64,000 nt of DNA from Nocardioides pini (lineage in GTDB: Bacteria; Actinomycetota; Actinomycetes; Propionibacteriales; Nocardioidaceae): positions 62,001-126,000 of the forward strand of contig NZ_JAPPUX010000006.1 of NCBI RefSeq assembly GCF_026712185.1. Reading direction: 5' to 3'. The notes below the pieces were generated by a model that saw only the letters and a list, made by a program, of their open reading frames with translations, searched no databases and was not told where the DNA came from. Shown piece by piece: positions 1 through 8,730 of this stretch; the stretch's first letter is position 1, and every line of letters begins with the position of its first letter. Made by a program: the position numbers and the translations under genes.

Positions 1-1
1 C

Positions 2-301
2 GCCGAGGTGGCTGCCGCCACGAAGACGGCGCAGCACCGGCAGGCGGACTCCCGCTTCCACCTGACGATCGCATCGCTGTCCGGCTCGCCGCGGACCGTC
101 GAGGCGGTGACCTCGGTGCAGGCGACCCTGCACGAGATGCTGCTGGCGATCCCGGTGCTCGGCACCAACATCGCCCACTCGGACCGGCAGCACGCCGCGC
201 TCGTGCGGGCCATCGAGTCCGGCAACGCCGAGCGGGCGCGCAAGACCATGGAGCAACACTGCGACGACACGGCGGCGCTGCTGCGCGGCCTCGTGGGATA
301 G
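2..301 (+). CDS. GntR/FadR-family transcriptional regulator, C-terminal part (5' end outside window)
   Basis: The reading frame is open to the window edge, so only the last 99 residues are visible. They match the end of an FCD ligand-binding domain: a DSRFHLTIA stretch carrying the metal/ligand-binding histidine, and a later HAALVRAIESG...H helix typical of the last FCD helices. The DNA-binding winged helix is upstream of the window. FCD regulators bind small carboxylates or amino acid derivatives. The stop codon lies 8 nt before the ligase gene that follows, so this is probably the local regulator of the catabolic operon downstream; that role is inferred from position. Confidence 0.75.
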   Translation, partial: AEVAAATKTAQHRQADSRFHLTIASLSGSPRTVEAVTSVQATLHEMLLAIPVLGTNIAHSDRQHAALVRAIESGNAERARKTMEQHCDDTAALLRGLVG

Positions 302-309
302 GAGACCCG

Positions 310-1680
310 GTGACCCAGCTGCGCAACGACCGCCACCTCACCATGGAGGGACTGCGCCAGCGCATCGACGCCGGCGACGTCGACACGGTGGTCCTCGCCT
401 TCACCGACATGCAGGGCCGGCTGCAGGGCAAGCGCCTGCACGGGCGCTACTTCCTCGACCACGTGGTGGGTCACGGCACCGAGGGCTGCAACTACCTCCT
501 CGCCGTCGACGTCGACATGAACACCGTCGCCGGCTACGCGATGACGTCGTGGGAGCAGGGCTACGGCGACATGGAGTTCGTCATGGACGAGCAGACGATC
601 CGGCTGCTGCCGTGGCTCCCGGCGACCGCGATGGTCCAGTGCGACCTCGAGTGGACCGACCACCGCCCGGTCGTCGCGAGCCCCCGCGCGATCCTCAAGG
701 CCCAGCTCGCGCGGCTCGCCGAGCGCGGACTCGTCGCCATGGCCGGCACGGAGCTCGAGCTCGTCATCTACGACGACAGCTACGAGGACGCGCACCGCAT
801 GGGCTACCGCGGCCTCACCCCGGCCAACCAGTACAACGTCGACTACTCGATCCTCGGCACCACGCGCATCGAGCCGCTGCTGCGCGACATCCGCAACCAC
901 ATGTACGCCGCGGGGCTCGACGTCGAGGGCGCGAAGGGCGAGTGCAACTTCGGCCAGCACGAGGTGGGGTTCCTCTTCAACGACGCCCTGACGACCGCCG
1001 ACAACCACGCCGTCTACAAGAACGCCGCCAAGGAGATCGCTGCCCAGCACGGCAGGTCCGTGACCTTCATGGCGAAGCCCAACGAGCGCGAGGGCAGCTC
1101 GTGCCACATCCACCTGTCGCTGCGCGGCGAGGACGGCTCGCTCGTGTTCTGGGACGACGCGAACCAGGGGCGTACGCCGCTCTACGACAGCTTCATCGCC
1201 GGCGTGCTCGCGACGGCCGCGGACTTCACCCTGCTCTTCGCGCCCAACATCAACTCCTACAAGCGGTTCGCCGACGGCTCGTTCGCCCCCACCACGATCG
1301 GCTGGGGCCTGGACAACCGCACGTGCGCCGTCCGCCTGGTTGGGTCCGGGGCCGGCGCGAGGATGGAGAACCGCATCCCCGGTGCCGACACCAACCCGTA
1401 CCTGGCCCTGGCCGCGATGATCGCGGGCGGGCTGCACGGCATCGAGGAGGAGCTGGAGCTCGAGCCGGAGCTGACCGGCAACGCCTACGCCTCGGACAAG
1501 CCGCGCGTGCCTCACACGCTGGCCGCCGCGCGGGAGGCGTTCCACTCCTCGTCCGTCGTCCGGGGCGCCCTGGGCGACGAGGTCGTCGACCACTACGCCA
1601 ACATGGCCGACGTCGAGCTGGCTGCCTACAACGCCGCCGTCACCGACTGGGAGCTCGTCCGCGGCTTCGAGCGGCTGTGA
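310..1680 (+). CDS. Glutamine synthetase family protein (gamma-glutamylamide ligase type)
   Basis: A 456-residue type I glutamine-synthetase fold: beta-grasp N-domain (about 20-110) and catalytic domain with GTELELVIYD (metal-binding Glu), KGECNFGQHE, the KPNEREGSSCHIH segment (metal/ATP His) and NRTCAVRLVG (substrate Arg). It starts at GTG with a GGAGAC ribosome site just upstream. No C-terminal adenylylation motif (NLYDLP-like) is seen, so it is probably not the housekeeping enzyme under GlnE control. With an aldehyde dehydrogenase, an SDR and a gamma-glutamyl hydrolase directly downstream, it most likely glutamylates an amine (putrescine, ethanolamine or another monoamine) as PuuA or actinobacterial GlnA3/GlnA4 do. 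The exact amine cannot be read from sequence. Confidence 0.85.
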   Translation: MTQLRNDRHLTMEGLRQRIDAGDVDTVVLAFTDMQGRLQGKRLHGRYFLDHVVGHGTEGCNYLLAVDVDMNTVAGYAMTSWEQGYGDMEFVMDEQTIRLLPWLPATAMVQCDLEWTDHRPVVASPRAILKAQLARLAERGLVAMAGTELELVIYDDSYEDAHRMGYRGLTPANQYNVDYSILGTTRIEPLLRDIRNHMYAAGLDVEGAKGECNFGQHEVGFLFNDALTTADNHAVYKNAAKEIAAQHGRSVTFMAKPNEREGSSCHIHLSLRGEDGSLVFWDDANQGRTPLYDSFIAGVLATAADFTLLFAPNINSYKRFADGSFAPTTIGWGLDNRTCAVRLVGSGAGARMENRIPGADTNPYLALAAMIAGGLHGIEEELELEPELTGNAYASDKPRVPHTLAAAREAFHSSSVVRGALGDEVVDHYANMADVELAAYNAAVTDWELVRGFERL

Positions 1681-1705
1681 CAAGGGCTTGCGAGGAAGGT
1701 CTGAC

Positions 1706-3058
1706 ATGAGCACTCTCATCAATCCGAGCACCGGCGAGGAGCTGGACGCCTCCCCCGCCTCGGCGTCGCTCGAGGACGCCGACGCCGTCATCGCCCGCGC
1801 CCACGAGGCGTTCCCGGCGTGGCGTGACCTCGCGCCCGGCGAGCGGGCGCGGCTGCTCCGCGCGTTCGCCGCGGTGGTCGACGCGCACAACGAGGAGCTC
1901 GCCCGGCTCGAGGTCCTCAACGCCGGTCACACCATCGCCAACGCGCGCTGGGAGGCGGGCAACGTCCGCGACTGCCTGAACTACTACTCCGCCACGCCGG
2001 AGCGGCTGTTCGGACGGCAGATCCCGGTCGCCGGCGGCACGGACGTGACGTTCCACGAGCCGCTCGGCGTGGTCGGCATCATCGTCCCCTGGAACTTCCC
2101 GATGCCGATCGCCGCGTGGGGCTTCGCGCCCGCCCTCGCCGCCGGCAACACGGTGGTCCTCAAGCCGGCGGAGCTCACCCCGCTGACGGCCACCCGGATC
2201 GGCGAGCTCGCCCTCGAGGCCGGTCTCCCGGAGGGCGTGCTCAACATCGTCCCCGGCAAGGGCTCGGTCGTGGGTGAGCGCTTCGTCACCCACCCGCTCG
2301 TCCGCAAGGTCTGCTTCACCGGCTCGACGACCGTCGGGAAGCAGATCATGGCCGGCTGCGCCGACCAGGTGAAGCGGGTGACGCTCGAGCTCGGCGGCAA
2401 GAGCGCCAACATCGTCTTCGCCGACACCGACGTCGCCGCGGCCGCCGCCAGCGCGCCGTACGCCGTCTTCGACAACGCCGGCCAGGACTGCTGCGCGCGG
2501 TCGCGGATCCTCGTGCAGCGATCGGCGTACGACGAGTTCGTCGGGCGCCTCGAGACCTCGGTCAAGGCCCTCCGGGTCATCGACCCGGCCGACGAGCAGA
2601 GCGAGATGGGCCCGCTCGTGTCGGCGGGCCAGCGCGACTCCGTCAGGGCCTACCTCGACGGCGCGAGCATCGCGTTCACCGGCAGCGCACCCGACGGCCC
2701 GGGCTGGTGGCTGCCGCCGACCGTCGTCGAGTCGAGCGACACGAGCGAGGCGATCTGGCGCGAGGAGGTGTTCGGCCCGGTGGTCGCGGTCATGCCGTTC
2801 GACGACGAGGACGAGGCCGTCGCGCTCGCCAACGACTCCGACTACGGCCTGTCCGGGTCGATCTTCACCTCCGACGTCGGCCGCGCCCTGCGCGTGTCGA
2901 GGCGCGTCGAGGCCGGCAACCTCTCGGTCAACAGCCACTCCTCGGTCCGCTACTGGACGCCGTTCGGCGGCTACAAGCAGTCCGGGCTGGGTCGTGAGCT
3001 CGGTCCGGACGCGCCCCACGCGTTCACCGAGGAGAAGAACGTCTTCATCGCCCACTGA
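1706..3058 (+). CDS. NAD(P)-dependent aldehyde dehydrogenase
   Basis: 450 residues of the ALDH superfamily. Visible motifs are the cofactor-binding IVPWNFP (about 127-132), FTGSTTVGK (about 204-212), the general base Glu in LELGG (Glu228) and the catalytic Cys in GQDCCAR (Cys262 by alignment with the classic GQCCCAG motif). The ATG at 1706 is preferred over an upstream TTG at 1688 because GAGGAAGG sits directly before it. It is slightly short for an ALDH (about 480-500 usual), mostly at the N-terminus. In this operon it probably oxidises gamma-glutamylaminoaldehyde (PuuC-like step). Confidence 0.9.
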   Translation: MSTLINPSTGEELDASPASASLEDADAVIARAHEAFPAWRDLAPGERARLLRAFAAVVDAHNEELARLEVLNAGHTIANARWEAGNVRDCLNYYSATPERLFGRQIPVAGGTDVTFHEPLGVVGIIVPWNFPMPIAAWGFAPALAAGNTVVLKPAELTPLTATRIGELALEAGLPEGVLNIVPGKGSVVGERFVTHPLVRKVCFTGSTTVGKQIMAGCADQVKRVTLELGGKSANIVFADTDVAAAAASAPYAVFDNAGQDCCARSRILVQRSAYDEFVGRLETSVKALRVIDPADEQSEMGPLVSAGQRDSVRAYLDGASIAFTGSAPDGPGWWLPPTVVESSDTSEAIWREEVFGPVVAVMPFDDEDEAVALANDSDYGLSGSIFTSDVGRALRVSRRVEAGNLSVNSHSSVRYWTPFGGYKQSGLGRELGPDAPHAFTEEKNVFIAH

Positions 3059-3094
3059 TCCCCGGATCCAGCTCCGAAAGGCAGGGAACACCCC

Positions 3095-3874
3095 ATGGCA
3101 GGACGCATCGAGGGCCGCACCGCCGTCGTGACCGGCGGTTGCAGCGGCATCGGGCTGGCGACCGTGCGCCGCTTCGTGGAGGAGGGCGCCCGCGTCGTCA
3201 TCGGCGACATCGACGACGCGGCGGGCCAGGCGCTGGCGGCCGAGCTAGGTGGCCCCGACGTGGTGACCTACGTCCACGTCGACGTCACGTCGAAGGAGGA
3301 GGTGGACGCGCTCTTCCGGACGGCGAAGGAGACCTACGGCTCGGTCGACGTCGCCTTCAACAACGCCGGCATCAGCCCGCCGGAGGACGACTCGATCCTC
3401 GACACCGACCTCGACGCCTGGCGCCGGGTCCAGGAGGTCAACCTCACCAGCGTCTACCTCTGCTGCAAGGCGGCGCTGCCCTACATGCTCGAGCAGAAGC
3501 GCGGCTCGATCATCAACACCGCCTCCTTCGTGGCCGTGATGGGCGCGGCCACGTCGCAGATCTCCTACTCCGCGTCGAAGGGCGGGGTGCTCTCGATGTC
3601 GCGCGAGCTCGGCGTGCAGTTCGCCCGCGAGGGTGTCCGCGTCAACGCGCTCTGCCCGGGGCCGGTCAACACGCCCCTGCTCCAGGAGCTGTTCGCCAGC
3701 GACGCCGAGCGGGCCGCGCGGCGGCTGGTGCACGTGCCGATGGGCCGCTTCGGCGAGCCCGAGGAGATGGCCAACGCGGTGCTGTTCCTCGCCTCCGACG
3801 AGTCGAGCTTCATGACGGCCACCACCTTCCTCGTCGACGGCGGCATCTCGGGTGCTTACGTCACCCCGCTCTGA
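3095..3874 (+). CDS. SDR-family oxidoreductase
   Basis: 259-residue classical short-chain dehydrogenase: cofactor motif TGGCSGIG (13-20), NNAG (about 89-92), catalytic Ser144, Tyr158 and Lys162 in YSASK, and a C-terminal FLVDGG. An acidic residue after beta2 (GDID, about 37-40) favours NAD(H). It lies 36 nt after the aldehyde dehydrogenase with AAAGGCAGGG upstream as ribosome site, in the same catabolic operon. The substrate is unknown; an alcohol or aldehyde intermediate of the amine pathway is plausible. Confidence 0.88.
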   Translation: MAGRIEGRTAVVTGGCSGIGLATVRRFVEEGARVVIGDIDDAAGQALAAELGGPDVVTYVHVDVTSKEEVDALFRTAKETYGSVDVAFNNAGISPPEDDSILDTDLDAWRRVQEVNLTSVYLCCKAALPYMLEQKRGSIINTASFVAVMGAATSQISYSASKGGVLSMSRELGVQFAREGVRVNALCPGPVNTPLLQELFASDAERAARRLVHVPMGRFGEPEEMANAVLFLASDESSFMTATTFLVDGGISGAYVTPL

Positions 3875-3881
3875 GGCCGCC

Positions 3882-4604
3882 GTGGACGAGGCACCGGTCG
3901 TCGGGCTGACGACGTACCGCGAGGTCGCGGCGTGGGGCGTCTGGAACGCGCGGGCGGACCTGCTGCCCACGGAGTACGCCGCGGCGGTGGAGGCTGCGGG
4001 CGGGGTGCCCGTGCTGCTGCCGCCCGTCGCCCTCGCATCGGCGGCGACCCGCGTGGTGGGACGCATCGACGCACTCATGGTGTGCGGCGGTGCCGACATC
4101 GACCCGGGCCGCTACGGCGCCGAGCCGCACGCGCGCACGGCCGGGTGGCGTCCCGACCGCGACGCGTGGGAGCTCGCGCTGCTGGACGCCGCGGAGGAAG
4201 CCGGCCTCCCGGTGCTGGGGATCTGCCGCGGGATGCAGCTGATGGCCGTGCACGCGGGCGGCTCGCTCGACCAGCACACGCCCGACCTGGTCGGCCAGGA
4301 CACCCACTCCCCCGGTGGCGACGCCTACGGGGAGGTGGACGTGCGGACCGAGCCCGGGTCACGGCTGGCCGCGCTGATCGGCGAGCGCACGACGGTGAGC
4401 TGCCACCACCACCAGTCGGTGGCGACCCACCCCGGGTTCACCCCCGTCGCGCGTGCCGTCGACGGCACGCTCGAGGCGATGGAGGGCACCGGCGACCGTT
4501 GGTCCCTCGCCGTCCAGTGGCACCCGGAGACGCGCGTCGAGATCGGGCTCACGGCCGGTCTCGTGGCCGCCGCGCGCGAGCACGCGGCCCGAGGCGGACG
4601 CTAG
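3882..4604 (+). CDS. Gamma-glutamyl-gamma-aminobutyrate hydrolase family (class I GATase-like, PuuD type)
   Basis: 240 residues from a GTG at 3882, 7 nt after the SDR stop; an in-frame GTG at 3852 lies inside the SDR gene and is less likely. The catalytic triad is visible: Cys115 in GICRGMQ, His214 and Glu216 in VQWHPE. PuuD-like enzymes release glutamate from gamma-glutamyl-GABA or related gamma-glutamyl acids. Together with the ligase and dehydrogenases upstream this completes a glutamylate-oxidise-deglutamylate route for an amine. The stop overlaps that of the convergent VanZ gene. Confidence 0.87.
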   Translation: MDEAPVVGLTTYREVAAWGVWNARADLLPTEYAAAVEAAGGVPVLLPPVALASAATRVVGRIDALMVCGGADIDPGRYGAEPHARTAGWRPDRDAWELALLDAAEEAGLPVLGICRGMQLMAVHAGGSLDQHTPDLVGQDTHSPGGDAYGEVDVRTEPGSRLAALIGERTTVSCHHHQSVATHPGFTPVARAVDGTLEAMEGTGDRWSLAVQWHPETRVEIGLTAGLVAAAREHAARGGR

Positions 4605-5047
4605 CCGCGCTCCCGCCTCCGGCGCAGCGTCGCGGGCAGCGTCAGGACCATCGCGAGCGCGATGCCGACGAACATGCCGATCGAGTTCGCGGCGACGTCG
4701 CGGGGGTCGGACACCCGGCCGGGGATCTCCCGCTGGACGGCCTCGATCATGGAGGTGAGCACGATGCCGGCGGCGAGGGCGACCAGCCACAGGCGCGTCC
4801 CGACGAGGAGCAGCAGGAACATCCCGAGCGGGACGAAGAGGCCGATGTTAGCGATGAACTCGATGCGCTCGACGCTGAGTCGGCTCGTCACCGGGTCGAG
4901 GTCCGGGTAGCGCTCGAGGCGAGCCAGCACCCGGCCGGCCAGCCCCGAGTAGTCGGGCTGCTCGTTGCCGGGCGTCAGCGTCACGAGGCCGACGAAGCCC
5001 AGGTAGAGCAGGGTCAGCAGGCTGAGGACGGGATGGCGATGCAGCAC
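4601..5047 (-). CDS. VanZ-family membrane protein
   Basis: 148 residues with about four membrane segments. It has the family signature: LVTLTPG after the first helix, a central IANIGLFVPLG, then an MIEAVQ...R.SDPRDVAANSIGMFVG segment with the conserved E..Q, R, D and N residues. VanZ proteins are linked to teicoplanin tolerance in enterococci, but most actinobacterial members have no known role. It starts at GTG; the gene converges on the gamma-glutamyl hydrolase with a 4 nt stop overlap. Confidence 0.85.
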   Translation of the reverse strand: MLHRHPVLSLLTLLYLGFVGLVTLTPGNEQPDYSGLAGRVLARLERYPDLDPVTSRLSVERIEFIANIGLFVPLGMFLLLLVGTRLWLVALAAGIVLTSMIEAVQREIPGRVSDPRDVAANSIGMFVGIALAMVLTLPATLRRRRERG

Positions 5048-5075
5048 GACGCCATCATCCGGGTCCGACCTGAGC

Positions 5076-6008
5076 TCACGCCTGCGGGGCGATCTCGTCG
5101 GCGCTGAGGTCCCAGTCCGCGGTCGACGTGGAGTCGCCGGCGACCGGCACGACCATCACCGGGCACATCGACGCCCGCAGGACCGTCCGGGCCAGGGAGC
5201 CGAGGTGCTCCGGGATCCAGCCGCGGGCGCCCCGCCGCCCGATCACGACGAGGGAGGCGTTGCGCGAGTCGTCGACCAGGACGTCGGCCGGCCACTGGTG
5301 CCGCACCTCCACCTCGACAGGGACGGTGGGCCAGGAGTCGCGGTGGTCCGCGATGGCGGCGGAGAGCAGCCGCTTCTGCTTCTCCCGCCACTCGGCGTCC
5401 ACGCGGCGGGTGATGATGTCGTCGTAGGCAGCGTCGAGACGCCACGCGTGGACGACGCGGAGCGGAGCCCCGGTCCGGTCGGCCCAGGAGAAGGCCGCCT
5501 CGAGCACCTGACGCGGCACGCCTGCCTCGTGGACACCGACCACCACCTCCGCCACACCGCCCGGCGGGGGCTCCCACCCGGCCGGCACCGACACGAGCGG
5601 GCAGAGGCACCGTGCCGCGGCCCCGTTGGCCGTCGACCCGACGAAGAGGCGCTCGAGCGCGGTCGACGTGCGGTGCTGAACGACGACGAGCCGGGCGTCG
5701 CGGCTGAGCTCGACCAGCACCTGCGACGGCACCCCCGTCAGCGCGACGACGTCGTGGGCGACGGGACCTCCGACGATCTCCTCGAGCTCCTCGGCGACCT
5801 CACGGACGATCCGCTCGGCCACGTCGATCGCCTCGGTGGGCGTCACCACCAGTCCGGGCACGGTCGGGAGGGACAGCCGTCCGACGTGCACCAGCACCAC
5901 GCGTGCTCCCTCCCGTCGTGCGTGCTCGGCGGCGAAGCGCAGCGCGGACGTCTCCCGTCCGCGGCCCGTGACCCCGACGACGACGGCTCCTGAGGTCCTG
6001 CTGTCCAT
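5076..6008 (-). CDS. Tandem-domain universal stress protein (UspA family)
   Basis: 310 residues holding two Usp domains (about 8-150 and 160-300). The second domain keeps the ATP-binding pattern G-2x-G-9x-G-S in GRRGARGWIPEHLGS; the first domain lacks a clear one (VVVQHRTS...). The ATG at 6008 is chosen because GAGGAGGG lies just upstream; the frame is open further upstream without a better start. Tandem Usp proteins are typical of actinobacterial hypoxia/dormancy regulons, which fits its neighbours (metallo-hydrolase and Acg-type nitroreductase). It lies downstream of the metallo-hydrolase gene on the same strand, separated by 142 nt that may hold its own promoter. Confidence 0.9.
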   Translation of the reverse strand: MDSRTSGAVVVGVTGRGRETSALRFAAEHARREGARVVLVHVGRLSLPTVPGLVVTPTEAIDVAERIVREVAEELEEIVGGPVAHDVVALTGVPSQVLVELSRDARLVVVQHRTSTALERLFVGSTANGAAARCLCPLVSVPAGWEPPPGGVAEVVVGVHEAGVPRQVLEAAFSWADRTGAPLRVVHAWRLDAAYDDIITRRVDAEWREKQKRLLSAAIADHRDSWPTVPVEVEVRHQWPADVLVDDSRNASLVVIGRRGARGWIPEHLGSLARTVLRASMCPVMVVPVAGDSTSTADWDLSADEIAPQA

Positions 6009-6150
6009 GGTGTCCCTCCTCGTGACCTGCCCCGCGTCCTTCGTCCGCGACGCGGTCGGGGCAGCTGGTCGCCACACCTACACGGTGCTCCTCGCGGGCC
6101 CCGAGGTGCAGGGCCAGAGGTCCCTCCGACGGGGCGCACTCGTCCTCTCG

Positions 6151-7554
6151 TCAGTCCACGAGCACCCGTTCGCCGTAGCGCGGCACCACGGCCGTCCACC
6201 CCAGCTCCTCCCACACCCGCCGGGCGAGCGCCGCCGCGGAGCGCGGCTCGCCGTGCACGACGTAGACGGTGCGCGGCGGGACGGGCGCCCGGCTGAGCCA
6301 GTCGAGGGTCTCGTGCGCGTCGGCGTGGACCGAGAAGTCGGTGAGCGCGACGACCTCCGCGCGCACCGGCACGTAGTGCCCGTGGATCTTCACCTGGCGG
6401 GCGCCGTCGGCGAGCTGGCGCCCACGCGTGCCCTCGGCCTGGTAGCCGGTGAGGACCACGCAGTTGCGCCGGTCGGGCAGCTGGTGGGCGAGGTGGTGCA
6501 CCACCCGGCCGCCGGACGCCATCCCCGACGCGGAGATGACGATGCTGGGGCGTCGCGGCTTGTTCAGCCGCATCGACCCCTCGACGTCGTGGACGGCGTG
6601 CACGTCCGGGCCGTCGAGGTCGGCGAGGAGCTCGCGTGCCCCGTCCCGGAGCTGCCGACCGTCGCGCGCCGCCGCGTGGCGGTAGCAGTCCAGCGCCGCG
6701 AGGGCCATCGGGCTGTCGACGAAGACCGGGACGTCCGGGATGTCCCCCCGTTCCATCAGCCGACGCAGCTCCAGGAGCACGAGCTCGGTGCGGTCGACGG
6801 CGAAGGCGGGCACCAGCACGCTCCCGCCGCGAGCCACGGTGCGGGTCACGGCGTCGGCCAGCACCTGCGGGTCGGGGGGCGGGTGCTGCCGGTCGCCGTA
6901 CGTCGACTCGACCACGACGGTGTCCGCCTCGGGCGGGTCGGCGGGTGGACGCAGGAGCGGGTGGTGCGGACGGCCGAGGTCGCCGCTGAAGACCAGCCGG
7001 TGCTCCCCGACGTGCAGCGCGGCGACGGCCGACCCGAGGATGTGTCCCGCCGGCCGCAGCGTGACGGTGACGTCGGGTCCCAGCCGCAGCGGGTGCTCGA
7101 GGTCGAGCGGCGCGACGAGCCGGAGCGCCTTCTCCACATCGGAGTCGTCGTAGAGCGGGAGCGCGGGACGGTGGCGCGAGAAGCCGGCAGCGTTGGCGTA
7201 GCGCGCGTCCTCCTGCTGCAGGTGGGCGCTGTCCCGCAGGACGATGGCCGCCAGGTCCGCGGTCCCCGACGTGCAGGTCACCCCTCCACCGAAGCCGTCC
7301 TTGACCAGTCGCGGCAGGTAGCCGGTGTGGTCGAGGTGGGCGTGGGTGAGCACGACGTGGTCGATGCTCGCCGGGTCGACGGGGAAGGAGTCCCAGTTGC
7401 GGCGCCGGTGGACCGCCAGGCCCTGGTAGAGCCCGGCGTCGACGAGCACGCGCGCGTCGGCGGTCTCCACGAGGAACCGGCTGCCCGTCACCGTGTCGAC
7501 GGCGCCCAGGAAGGTGAGTGCGGCGGTCGAGGTCGGGTCGCTCGTTGTCCTCAT
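6151..7554 (-). CDS. MBL-fold metallo-hydrolase with beta-CASP and RMMBL domains
   Basis: 467 residues. Zinc-binding HAHLDH at 71-76, further MBL residues SGDLG and a beta-CASP insert, and the C-terminal RMMBL-like region (ADAHETLDWL, VYVVHGEPRSA). This is the architecture of RNase J-like/CPSF-type nucleases and of the MBL-RNA-specificity proteins often placed beside stress proteins in actinobacteria. A nucleic-acid target is known for the family but not shown here. A TAGCGT hexamer 6 nt before the ATG suggests a leaderless mRNA. It is divergent from the Acg-like gene, across a perfect inverted repeat at 7608-7638. Confidence 0.88.
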   Translation of the reverse strand: MRTTSDPTSTAALTFLGAVDTVTGSRFLVETADARVLVDAGLYQGLAVHRRRNWDSFPVDPASIDHVVLTHAHLDHTGYLPRLVKDGFGGGVTCTSGTADLAAIVLRDSAHLQQEDARYANAAGFSRHRPALPLYDDSDVEKALRLVAPLDLEHPLRLGPDVTVTLRPAGHILGSAVAALHVGEHRLVFSGDLGRPHHPLLRPPADPPEADTVVVESTYGDRQHPPPDPQVLADAVTRTVARGGSVLVPAFAVDRTELVLLELRRLMERGDIPDVPVFVDSPMALAALDCYRHAAARDGRQLRDGARELLADLDGPDVHAVHDVEGSMRLNKPRRPSIVISASGMASGGRVVHHLAHQLPDRRNCVVLTGYQAEGTRGRQLADGARQVKIHGHYVPVRAEVVALTDFSVHADAHETLDWLSRAPVPPRTVYVVHGEPRSAAALARRVWEELGWTAVVPRYGERVLVD

Positions 7555-7560
7555 GGCACG

Positions 7561-7566
7561 ACGCTA
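7561..7566 (-). promoter_or_regulatory. -10 hexamer of leaderless metallo-hydrolase transcript
   Basis: TAGCGT (TANNNT) on the minus strand ends 6 nt before the ATG at 7554, so transcription should begin at or next to the start codon. Confidence 0.5.
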
Positions 7567-7607
7567 GGAGCGCCCGCGCCGGGCGGGCAGAGCCCGACGG
7601 CCCACCC

Positions 7608-7638
7608 GTCCGGGACCAACGGCACTGCCGTCCCGGAC
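7608..7638. promoter_or_regulatory. Inverted repeat in divergent promoter (DosR/OsdR-type box candidate)
   Basis: GTCCGGGAC and GTCCCGGAC form a perfect 9 bp inverted repeat around a 13 bp spacer, midway between the divergent metallo-hydrolase and Acg-like genes. GGGACCAACGGCAC inside it resembles the GGGAC...GG-C half of DosR boxes. A shared response-regulator site is inferred, not shown. Confidence 0.45.
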
Positions 7639-7684
7639 CCCGTGCGCGCACCCTCGTAGCAGGAACACTGCAGAGGAGCCGGCC

Positions 7685-8662
7685 ATGACCACCACCCGCG
7701 TCGTCCCCGTCGAGACACTGCACCGGATCGTGGAGATCGCGACGCGCGCGCCCAGCGTGCACAACACCCAGCCGTGGCGGTGGCGGGGCGGTTCCCGCAC
7801 CCTCGAGCTGTTCGCCGACCCCACCCGTCAGCTGGCCCACACCGACCCCGACGGGCGCAACCTCCTCCTCAGCTGCGGGACGGCCCTGCACCACGCCCAG
7901 GTCGCCGCCGGGGTGCTCGGGTGGCAGAGCCGGGTGGCCCGGCACCCCGACCCCGACCGTCCCGACCTGCTGGCCTGCTTGGACCTCTCCCCCGGCCCGC
8001 CGCCCGCCACGGCCGACGAGACGCTCGCGGCGCTGGAGCGGCGCTGCACCGACCGGCGCCGCTTCACGGCCTGGCCGGTGCCGGAGGAGCGGCAGGCCCA
8101 CCTTGCCCGGATCGCCAACCACTGGGGTGCACGGGCGGTCGCCCTGACCGACGAGTCCGAGCGCTACATCGCCGAGCGGCTCGTGAGGCGGGCGCACCGC
8201 CTGCAGTGGGCGGACCCCGACGCACGGGCGGAGCAGGCCGAGTGGCGCGACCGGGGCGGGGAGGACGGCATCCCGACCGACGCGCTGCCCCCCGGGCCTG
8301 ACCTCGTCGGCGGTCACCGGAACCGCTTCCAGAGCGCCTGGGACGACCGCTCGGCCCCCGACCTGGAGGCCTCCGACGGCCTCCTCGTCCTCTTCGACAC
8401 CGACGACGACCCCGCCGCCTGGCTGCGGGCGGGCGAGGGGCTGGGCGCGATGTGGCTCTCCGCCACGACCGGCGGGCTGGCGCTGGTCCCGCTCAGCCAG
8501 GTGATCGAGGTGCCCGAGACCCGGGCCGCCTTCCGGACCGAGGTGCTCGGGAGCCTGGCCCACCCGCTCCTGCTGGTCCGGGTCGGCTGGCGCTCCACCG
8601 CCCGGCCCGCGCCGGTCCGCACCCCGCGACGGCCGGTCTCCGAGGTGCTCGAGCTCGGCTGA
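7685..8662 (+). CDS. Acg-family nitroreductase-like FMN protein
   Basis: 325 residues starting at ATG with GAGGAG upstream. The N-terminal RAPSVHNTQPWRW is the nitroreductase-fold signature, and the overall length with duplicated half-domains (second: GAMWLSATTGGLALVPLSQ) matches the Acg (Rv2032) family, whose members bind FMN but lack ordinary nitroreductase activity and may sequester flavin in dormancy. The gene is divergent from the metallo-hydrolase and close to the universal stress protein, a grouping common in DosR-like regulons. Confidence 0.85.
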   Translation: MTTTRVVPVETLHRIVEIATRAPSVHNTQPWRWRGGSRTLELFADPTRQLAHTDPDGRNLLLSCGTALHHAQVAAGVLGWQSRVARHPDPDRPDLLACLDLSPGPPPATADETLAALERRCTDRRRFTAWPVPEERQAHLARIANHWGARAVALTDESERYIAERLVRRAHRLQWADPDARAEQAEWRDRGGEDGIPTDALPPGPDLVGGHRNRFQSAWDDRSAPDLEASDGLLVLFDTDDDPAAWLRAGEGLGAMWLSATTGGLALVPLSQVIEVPETRAAFRTEVLGSLAHPLLLVRVGWRSTARPAPVRTPRRPVSEVLELG

Positions 8663-8730
8663 GCCGGACCCACCCCACCTGCTCGGCGCGGGGCGTCCTG
8701 GGCGTCGGTGGTGTCGGGGAGGCTGTCCCC

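Noticed and set aside
5843..8563. Very long (906 codon) minus-strand open frame
   Set aside because: It crosses two promoters and lies antisense or out of frame to three well-supported genes; the Arg/Pro/Gly/Ala-rich translation is typical of shadow frames in high-GC DNA.
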